A stretch of 59,217 nucleotides of DNA from Alphaproteobacteria bacterium (GTDB lineage Bacteria; Pseudomonadota; Alphaproteobacteria; Sphingomonadales; Sphingomonadaceae): contig QBLU01000015.1 in assembly GCA_003241875.1 (NCBI GenBank), positions 1 through 59,217 of the forward strand, in the 5' to 3' direction. The notes beneath the pieces were generated by a model. The model was not told the origin of the DNA, made no database searches, and saw only the letters and a program-made list of their open reading frames with translations. Within the stretch, counting starts at the first letter, position 1. Every line of letters starts with the position of its first letter. Positions 53,805 through 59,217 of this stretch are shown one piece after another. The translations under genes and the position numbers were made by a program.

Positions 53805-54329
53805 TTATCGGCAGGTAACGTTGTTGCGGCTGATCGAATTGCCGAGCAGCGCGCCCAGCCCACCGCCGAGCAGCGTGCCCAGCGTCTTCGAACCGTTCGG
53901 CGCGATGACATTGCCGAGCACGCCGCCGCCGAGACCGCCGATGATCAGGCCGGTGGTGCCGTCGTTGCGGCGGCAGTAATAGCGATTGTCCTGGCCGCGA
54001 TAGATGCGGTCGTTGGGGCCGAGGCGGCGCGGCTGGTAACGGCTGTTATCGACGTAATAGCGGTTGGCCTGGTAATTGCCGTAGCGCGGATCGGGGCGAT
54101 TATAGTCGAAGCGGCTGTAATCGGCCTGGCTGATGCGGCGATTGTCGCGGCGGTCGTCACGACGGTCATCGCGGCGGTCGCGGCGATCATCACGGCGATC
54201 GTCACGGCGGTCATCACGCCGATCGTCGCGATTCCCGCCGGCATTGGACCAGGGCGGCGGCGCGGCGCTGGCGGCGGCCAGCGGCATTGCGGTGGCGACG
54301 ACAAGCGCCGAAAGGATTGCGATCCTCAT
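53805..54329 (-). CDS. Exported glycine-zipper protein with RDDRR repeats
   Basis: The 174-residue exported protein has a signal peptide (LSALVVATAMPLAAASA), then a low-complexity RDDRRDDRR tract of about ten units (about 33-68). A Tyr/Arg-rich segment follows, then a C-terminal glycine zipper GGLGGGVLGNVIAPNG...GGGLGALLG that could form a membrane-associated hairpin, and a final Cys. Zipper proteins of this kind (17-kDa antigen/RcnB-like) are envelope proteins. The tandem DNA repeat at about 54133-54236 can vary in length. Confidence 0.85.
   Translation of the reverse strand: MRIAILSALVVATAMPLAAASAAPPPWSNAGGNRDDRRDDRRDDRRDDRRDRRDDRRDDRRDNRRISQADYSRFDYNRPDPRYGNYQANRYYVDNSRYQPRRLGPNDRIYRGQDNRYYCRRNDGTTGLIIGGLGGGVLGNVIAPNGSKTLGTLLGGGLGALLGNSISRNNVTCR
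54133..54236 (-). repeat. Degenerate short tandem repeat inside the glycine-zipper gene
   Basis: Repeats of about 9-12 bases (cgGCGGTCGTCACGA-like units) encode the RDDRR tract; unit number may differ between strains. Confidence 0.7.
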
Positions 54330-54485
54330 GCGGGAATACCTTGTTCTGTTGTTCGGGTTGCGATTGGTAACGATTGGGGATGCGTAATGTTCCTTGCAGT
54401 CTGTTTACGCCGGGGGGGATGAACCCCGGACAACCTGTCGCAGCGCAGTTGCCGCGCTGCGGCTGGCCGGGTAGGCGACAGGGCG

Positions 54486-55235
54486 ATGCGTGCGACATTC
54501 CTTGTGGGCGGCGCCGGCTGGAACCGGCTCGACGATCGCTTCGGCGGCCGGCTCGCGACCTTCCTGCTTGTCGTCGGGCTGCACGTCCTGCTGGTGGCGA
54601 TCTTCATCCTGCTGTCGCCGGTCAGGAAGGCGCTGCCGGAGGCGCCGCGGATCTTTGAACTGCTGCCGCCGAGCCTGCAGCCGGCGCCCGAGCCGGCGCC
54701 GAAGCCTGCCGCCAGGAAGCCGGTGAAGAAGGCCGCCAAGGCACCCGCCGCGCCGGTGGCGCCCAAGCCGGTGACCGAGCCACCGCCCAAGCTGTTCGAC
54801 AAGCTGCTGCTCGATGGCTTCGACCTCGCCAAATTGCCCAAGGGCCGCCCCGATGCCGAAGTCGCCGCGACCGAAGGTAGCGAGGGCGACAGCAGTTCGG
54901 CCTATGGCCCGGGCGAGGGGCCGGGCGGCGTGCGGCTGTACAATGCCGAATGGCAGCGCGAGCCGACCCAGGCCGAGTTGGCATTCTACATCCCGCGCGG
55001 CGCGCCGCAGGGCAGCTGGGCGCTGATCGCCTGCCGCACCGTGCCGCGCTTCCAGGTCGAGGATTGCGTGCAACTGGGCGAATCGCCGCCCGGGTCGGGG
55101 CTGGCGCGCGCCATGGTCAATGCGGCGTGGCAGTTCCGGGTCAAGCCGCCGCGCATCAACGCCAAGCCGCAGGTCGGCGAATGGGTGAAGATCCGCTTCA
55201 GCTTCAGCGAGAAGGGCGACGACAGCGGGCGCTGA
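54486..55235 (+). CDS. TonB-like protein (TM helix, Pro/Lys linker, C-terminal domain)
   Basis: The 249-residue product has one membrane helix (LATFLLVVGLHVLLVAIFILL, about 23-43), then a Pro/Ala/Lys-rich linker (PAPEPAPKPAARKP...) and a folded C-terminal region. This matches TonB architecture, but no clear TonB C-terminal YP motif is seen and no exbBD lies nearby. It could be an energy-transducer homolog or a divergent envelope-spanning protein. Confidence 0.65.
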   Translation: MRATFLVGGAGWNRLDDRFGGRLATFLLVVGLHVLLVAIFILLSPVRKALPEAPRIFELLPPSLQPAPEPAPKPAARKPVKKAAKAPAAPVAPKPVTEPPPKLFDKLLLDGFDLAKLPKGRPDAEVAATEGSEGDSSSAYGPGEGPGGVRLYNAEWQREPTQAELAFYIPRGAPQGSWALIACRTVPRFQVEDCVQLGESPPGSGLARAMVNAAWQFRVKPPRINAKPQVGEWVKIRFSFSEKGDDSGR

Positions 55236-55339
55236 CATCGCGGCGCGCCTTGCGGCCATCGGCGGGGTTGCCGCGTTACCATTGCCGTCGGTCGCGTTGG
55301 CCCCGGCCGCCTGAATGACCCCGGAAAAGGATTGCACCC

Positions 55340-56401
55340 ATGGCCAGAACGGCACTCGTCGTCGGCACCAGCGGCATTGTCGGCAGCGCCACGGCGGCCC
55401 TGCTGGCGTCGGAAGGCTGGACCGTGCTCGGCCTCGCCCGCCGGCCGACCGAGCAGCCCGGGGTTACGCCGGTGGCGGCCGACCTGCAGGACCCGGCCGC
55501 GCTGGCGACCGCGCTTGCCGGCCTCGTGCCCGATGCGGTCTTCATCGCGACCTGGTCTCGGCAGGCCACGGAGGCGGAGAATATCCGCGTCAACGCCGCG
55601 ATGGTCCGCAACCTGCTCGATGCCCTGCGCCCGGCCGGCAGCGTGCGCCATGTCGCGCTGGTGACCGGCCTCAAGCATTATCTCGGGCCGTTCGAGGCCT
55701 ATGGCCAGGGCGTGCTGCCGCAGACGCCGTTCCGCGAGGACCAGGGGCGGCTCGATGTCGAGAATTTCTACTACGCCCAGGAAGACGCGCTGTTTGCCGC
55801 CGCCGCGCGCGACGGTTTCGGCTGGAGCGTGCATCGCCCGCACACTGTCATCGGCCAGGCGGTCGGCAATGCGATGAACATGGGCACGACGCTCGCCGTC
55901 TATGCCACTTTGTGCCGCGAGACCGGACGGCCGTTCCGTTTTCCCGGTTCGGCGGCGCAGTGGGACGGCCTGACCGACATGACCGATGCCGGCCTGCTGG
56001 CCCACCACCTGCTCTGGGCGGCGGAAACCCCCGCGGCCCGCGACGAGGCCTTCAACGTCGTGAATGGCGACATCTTCCGCTGGAAATGGATGTGGAGCCG
56101 CATCGCCGGCTGGTTCGACGTCGAACCGGCAGATTTCGACGGCACCGTCGTGCCGCTGGCGGTGCAGATGGCCGATGCTGCGGAGCAGTGGCGGAGCATC
56201 GCCGCGCGCCATGGCCTTGCCGAAGCCGATGTGATGCGCCTCGCGTCGCCGTGGCACACCGACGCCGACCTGGGGCGGCCGATCGAGGTCGTCACCGACA
56301 TGGGCAAGAGCCGGCGCCTCGGCTTCACGCGCTACCAGCCGACCGACGACGCCTTCTTTGCGCTGTTCGCCGCGCTGCGGGCCGACCGCCTGATCCCCTG
56401 A
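55340..56401 (+). CDS. PRISE-type NAD(P)H-dependent reductase (progesterone 5-beta-reductase/iridoid synthase-like)
   Basis: The 353-residue extended SDR has the modified nucleotide motif GTSGIVGSA near 9-17 and the family hallmark TGLKHYLGPFEAYGQ. A Tyr in ENFYYAQED provides the catalytic residue, and SVHRPHTVIG follows. Family members reduce activated enones and 3-oxo-steroids; bacterial substrates are unknown. AAGGA precedes the ATG. It converges on kynU with a family B repeat between. Confidence 0.88.
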   Translation: MARTALVVGTSGIVGSATAALLASEGWTVLGLARRPTEQPGVTPVAADLQDPAALATALAGLVPDAVFIATWSRQATEAENIRVNAAMVRNLLDALRPAGSVRHVALVTGLKHYLGPFEAYGQGVLPQTPFREDQGRLDVENFYYAQEDALFAAAARDGFGWSVHRPHTVIGQAVGNAMNMGTTLAVYATLCRETGRPFRFPGSAAQWDGLTDMTDAGLLAHHLLWAAETPAARDEAFNVVNGDIFRWKWMWSRIAGWFDVEPADFDGTVVPLAVQMADAAEQWRSIAARHGLAEADVMRLASPWHTDADLGRPIEVVTDMGKSRRLGFTRYQPTDDAFFALFAALRADRLIP

Positions 56402-56426
56402 CCCTGGCGGTGATTGCGTTCGGATC

Positions 56427-56505
56427 GATCCGCTCGGGCCGAGCCTGTCGAAGCCCCGGCGAGCATCGCGCTGCGACACGGCTTCGACAAGCTCAGCCTG
56501 AGCGG
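56427..56505. repeat. Inverted-repeat element, family B (copy 4)
   Basis: Left arm 56427-56455 and right arm 56480-56505 (GGCTTCGACAAGCTCAGCCT...) are family B arms with a few substitutions. It lies between convergent genes. Confidence 0.85.
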
Positions 56506-56536
56506 GACTTGTGGTTCGACTCAACTGGCAGCGACC

Positions 56537-57817
56537 CTAGCTCACCACCCCCAGCGCATCGAAGCGGGGGTCCCGCCATTCGTCGCTGGCGAGGACCTGC
56601 GTGAGGGCTTCGGCGGCGTCCCACAGGTCGGTGAAGCGGGTGTAGAGCGCCGGAAAGCCGAAGCGCATGCGATCCGACGGGCGGAAATCGCCGATGACGC
56701 CGCGGGCGATCAGCGCCGCCATGACGCGGCGGCCCCGGGGGTGGCGGAGGACGAGCTGGGCGCCGTGGCGGCCGGGCGGCGGCGGCTCGACAACCAGCGC
56801 CGGGAAGCGCGCGGCGATATCGGCGGCGAGGATGGCGAAGCGGCGGACCAGCGCCGCCGACTTGGCCTCGGCAAGGGCCATGTCGATGCCGTCGAAGGTC
56901 GCGACGCCGGCGGCGAGCGCCGTCATCGCGAGGATCGGCGGGGTGCCGACCGCCAGCCGCGCCACGCCGGTCGCCGGGGTGTAATCCTGGGTGAAATCGA
57001 ACGGCTTGGCATGGCCCATCCAGCCCTGCAGCGGCGCCTGCAGGTCGGCGTGGTGGCGCCGGGCGACCCAGGCAAAGCCCGGGGCGCCGGGGCCGCCGCC
57101 CAGATATTTATAGCCGCAGCCGACCGCCAGATCGGCGCCGTCGGCATCGAGCGCCAGCGCCAGCGCGCCGGTGCTGTGGCTGAGGTCCCACAGCGTCAGC
57201 ACCCCGGCGGCGCGGGCGGCGGCGTTCATCGCCGCCATGTCGTGGACGGCGCCGGTGGCATAATGGGCATGGGCGAGGACGAGCAGCGCCGTGTCGGCGT
57301 CGAGCGCTGCGGTGATGGCGTCGCGGGCGACCAGCCGTAGCTCCGCCCCGGCGATGCGGGCGAGGCCGGCGAGGATATAGCTGTCGGTGGGGAAATCACC
57401 GGCCTCGGCAAGGATGACGCGGCGGCCGGGGCGGGCGGCAAGCGCTGCGCCGGCGAGCTTGAACAGGTTCACCGACACCGAATCGCAGGCGATGACGCAA
57501 TCGGGCGTGGTGCCGAGCAGCGGCGCGATGCCGGCACCGATGCGTTGCGGCAGGTCGATCCAGCCGGCGTCGTTCCAGCTGCGAATCAGGCCTTCGCCCC
57601 ATTGCCGTTCGACGGCATCGGCGACGAGGCCCGGCGTGGCCACGGGCAGCGGCCCCAGCGAATTGCCGTCGAGATAGATGACGCCGGGCGGCAGGCGAAA
57701 GCGGTCGCGGGCCGCGCGCAGGGGGTCGGCAGCGTCAAGCGCCGCCAGCGCGTCGCGGGTCACCAGCGCCGCCGGCGCGTCCCGGGTTACAAGCGCCGCC
57801 GGCGCGTCGCGGGTCAC
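56537..57817 (-). CDS. kynU: Kynureninase
   Basis: The PLP enzyme (up to 426 residues) cleaves kynurenine to anthranilate and alanine in tryptophan catabolism. PLP Lys lies in GCGYKYLGGGPGAPGF, and WDLSHSTGAL carries the cofactor Asp and His. The first GTG at 57817 overlaps the psiE stop (GTGA). The N-terminus then repeats a nine-residue unit VTRDAPAAL three times; a GTG in the third unit (57763) is an alternative start that would match usual kynureninase length better. No other kyn genes are in the window. Confidence 0.93.
   Translation of the reverse strand: MTRDAPAALVTRDAPAALVTRDALAALDAADPLRAARDRFRLPPGVIYLDGNSLGPLPVATPGLVADAVERQWGEGLIRSWNDAGWIDLPQRIGAGIAPLLGTTPDCVIACDSVSVNLFKLAGAALAARPGRRVILAEAGDFPTDSYILAGLARIAGAELRLVARDAITAALDADTALLVLAHAHYATGAVHDMAAMNAAARAAGVLTLWDLSHSTGALALALDADGADLAVGCGYKYLGGGPGAPGFAWVARRHHADLQAPLQGWMGHAKPFDFTQDYTPATGVARLAVGTPPILAMTALAAGVATFDGIDMALAEAKSAALVRRFAILAADIAARFPALVVEPPPPGRHGAQLVLRHPRGRRVMAALIARGVIGDFRPSDRMRFGFPALYTRFTDLWDAAEALTQVLASDEWRDPRFDALGVVS
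57737..57817 (-). repeat. 27-bp unit repeated three times at the kynU start
   Basis: Units at 57817-57791, 57790-57764 and 57763-57737 share GTGACCCGCGACGCGCCGGC (second unit begins GTA, third has a C-to-T). Two of three begin with a GTG start codon. Confidence 0.9.
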
Positions 57818-58227
57818 GAGCGGCTGGTGCGGGCGATGATCACCGCAGCGATGGCGAGCAGCAGGATGGCGCTGGCCTCGAAGACGATATTCTCGGGCGC
57901 CATTTCCTTGCCCTGCAGGACGATCAGCCGGGCGAGCGCGGTGATGGCGATGAAGATCGGGTAGACGAAGGGCGATTCGCGGCCGCCATAGAAGACCGCG
58001 ATCATGCCGATGACCTCTGCATAGAGGAACATCAGCAGGATATCGGCGAGGTTGACCGACTGGGCAACGACGACGCGCTGGATCTCGAACGCGGCGGCGG
58101 CGAGCGTCATGACGACGATCATCAGCAGCAGCAGGCGCTCGATGGCGCGAAAGCTGGTCAGCGCGATGGCGCGCTCGGCGGGGCCGGCGCCGTGTTCGGG
58201 GGGATCGGTCGGAAGCGGCGTTGCCAT
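57814..58227 (-). CDS. PsiE family phosphate-starvation-inducible membrane protein
   Basis: The 137-residue product has four predicted membrane helices (LLLLMIVVMTLAAAAFEI; DILLMFLYAEVIGMIAVFY; PIFIAITALARLIVL; ASAILLLAIAAVIIA) and the PsiE-like FYGGRESPFVYPIF loop. PsiE is phosphate-starvation-induced in E. coli; its function is unknown. The start is 58227. It overlaps kynU by four bases; the co-transcription has no obvious metabolic reason. Confidence 0.88.
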   Translation of the reverse strand: MATPLPTDPPEHGAGPAERAIALTSFRAIERLLLLMIVVMTLAAAAFEIQRVVVAQSVNLADILLMFLYAEVIGMIAVFYGGRESPFVYPIFIAITALARLIVLQGKEMAPENIVFEASAILLLAIAAVIIARTSRS

Positions 58228-58328
58228 GGCGGCATGAAAGCCCAAATCGGCCGGCGAAACCACCGCCAAAACGCCGCCATCGACCGTGCTTGATTGCCGC
58301 GCCGGCTCGTTCTACATTGTCAGCTGCA

Positions 58329-58357
58329 CAGCCGCTCCGAAAAGGGGCGGCTGTTTT
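58329..58357 (+). terminator. Intrinsic-terminator-like hairpin in the trcR leader
   Basis: A 10-bp stem CAGCCGCTCC/GGGGCGGCTG (one wobble pair) with loop GAAAA is followed by TTTTA, about 28 bases before the trcR ATG. No gene upstream on this strand needs a terminator, so it could be an attenuator or the end of a short RNA. Confidence 0.6.
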
Positions 58358-58384
58358 ACGTTCCAAATGACAGGATTTCGCCTC

Positions 58385-59083
58385 ATGGCCGCTCCGCTTC
58401 ACCCCCTGATGCCGCATGCGACTGCCGCCTGGCTGGTCGACAATTCGGCGCTGACCTTCGACCAGATCGCGCAGTTCTGCGGGCTGCACATCCTCGAGAT
58501 CCAGGCGATTGCCGACGATACCGCGGCGACGAAGCTGACCGGCCGCGACCCCATCCGCAGCGGCGAGTTGAGCCCCGACGAGCTCGAGCGTGGCCAGGCC
58601 AACCCCGACCATGTGCTGAAGCTGTCGCGCCAGCCCGAACAGTCGCGCCGCACCACCGGCCCGCGCTACACGCCGGTGTCGAAGCGCCAGGACAAACCCG
58701 ACGGCATCCTGTGGATCATCAAGAACCACCCGGAAATCACCGACAACCAGATTTCCAAGCTGATCGGCACGACCAAGACGACGATCGCCGCGATCCGCGA
58801 CAAGAGCCACTGGAACTATGCCAATCTGCAGGCGCGCGACCCCGTCACGCTCGGCCTCGCCGGCCAGCGCGAGATGGATGCGCTGGTCGCCGCAGCCGCC
58901 AAGAAGGCCGGCATCGACACCTCGCCCGACCTCGGCAAGCTGGGCGAGGACCGCGCCGCGCTGATCGAGCAGCTGCAGGCCGAGCGTGTCGCCGCGGCGC
59001 ACATCGCCGAGCATGGCGAGCCGGTGGTGCAGGGTTCGGGCGGCACGGCGCTGGAACAGGGCGAGGCGCTGTTTCGTCGCTGA
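58385..59083 (+). CDS. trcR: Cell-cycle transcriptional regulator TrcR (DUF1013)
   Basis: The 232-residue DUF1013 protein is found almost only in alphaproteobacteria. It has the MPHATAAWLVDNSALTFDQI opening and a central helix-turn-helix-like DNQISKLIGTTKTTIAAIRDKSHW. Members act in Caulobacter-type cell-cycle transcription. The ATG at 58385 starts MAAPLHPLMPHA; the frame extends upstream across the terminator-like hairpin, which argues against a longer protein. Two hairpins follow its stop. Confidence 0.92.
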   Translation: MAAPLHPLMPHATAAWLVDNSALTFDQIAQFCGLHILEIQAIADDTAATKLTGRDPIRSGELSPDELERGQANPDHVLKLSRQPEQSRRTTGPRYTPVSKRQDKPDGILWIIKNHPEITDNQISKLIGTTKTTIAAIRDKSHWNYANLQARDPVTLGLAGQREMDALVAAAAKKAGIDTSPDLGKLGEDRAALIEQLQAERVAAAHIAEHGEPVVQGSGGTALEQGEALFRR

Positions 59084-59143
59084 GCCGCGAGCGCGCAGCG
59101 CGCAGCGCAGCGCGCCGACAGGCGCAAGACCGATCGGCGGGGC

Positions 59144-59196
59144 GGTTGGCAATGCCAACCGAACCCGTCCGGCGCCAGCACGGGCTTTGCCCGTGC
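59144..59196. terminator. Two hairpins downstream of trcR
   Basis: GGTTGGC-AAT-GCCAACC (59144-59160) and GCACGGGC-TTT-GCCCGTGC (59178-59196) are perfect stems of 7 and 8 bp without T-runs. They probably terminate or stabilise the trcR transcript. Confidence 0.5.
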
Positions 59197-59217
59197 CTAA
59201 CCCCCCGTGCCCTACCC

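Noticed and set aside
57818-59158. Upstream extension of the kynU frame by over 400 codons
   Set aside because: The extension runs antisense through psiE's alternative frame and trcR; kynureninase homology begins only at the repeated VTRDAPAAL units.

Overview
The window is GC-rich DNA from an alphaproteobacterium, most likely a member of the Sphingomonadales. Support comes from two PEPxxWA-type C-terminal sorting signals, a bacterial ceramide (sphingolipid) gene cluster, a trcR/DUF1013 cell-cycle regulator, tandem entericidins, and families of short inverted-repeat elements of the kind common in sphingomonad intergenic DNA. The genus cannot be fixed from the sequence alone.

Layout. 1-7,760 is ordinary chromosome: a secreted methyltransferase, a PEPxxWA protein, a hotdog thioesterase overlapping oligopeptidase B, a long-form aminopeptidase P, a secreted glutathione peroxidase, a 42-aa gene and tRNA-Thr(GGT). 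About 7,686-25,742 looks like an 18-kb genomic island. A degenerate second copy of the tRNA 3' half, starting exactly at the anticodon loop, lies at 25,691-25,742. The island holds three DUF885 zinc peptidases with export signals, an M24 peptidase, an S1/P1 nuclease, a sortilin/BNR-type beta-propeller protein, a peptide/lipid-type ABC exporter, a DUF3617 protein, a PQQ-type sugar dehydrogenase fused to a PEBP (YbhB) domain, and a fatty acid desaturase. It contains none of the inverted-repeat families found elsewhere in the window, and no recognisable integrase.

25,786-34,666 is housekeeping: a dicarboxylate/amino acid symporter, tatABC, two entericidin lipoproteins, glnE-bcp, an M23 metallopeptidase with a CtrA/CcrM-like promoter, and erpA. 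34,703-38,942 is the sphingolipid block (serine palmitoyltransferase, dedicated ACP, ketosphinganine-reductase-like protein, acyl-ACP synthetase-like protein). recX, an alpha/beta hydrolase and clpA follow. Next come two tandem class A-type acid phosphatases, a second PEPxxWA protein and a desaturase. 46,903-53,764 is an acyl-CoA/lipid metabolism block: two acyl-CoA dehydrogenases, an SDR, DUF1192, a quinone oxidoreductase, an unrecognised 374-aa protein and an APH-like phosphotransferase. The end holds a glycine-zipper protein, a TonB-like protein, a PRISE-type reductase, kynureninase overlapping psiE, and trcR.

How they work together. The island proteins look mostly exported and suited to degrading peptides, nucleic acids and sugars outside the cytoplasm; several carry twin-arginine-like signals that the TatABC system encoded next to the island could handle (inference). 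The ceramide block would make the sphingolipid backbone typical of these bacteria, but the ceramide synthase itself is not in the window. The inverted-repeat elements sit mainly between convergent genes and probably serve as bidirectional terminators.
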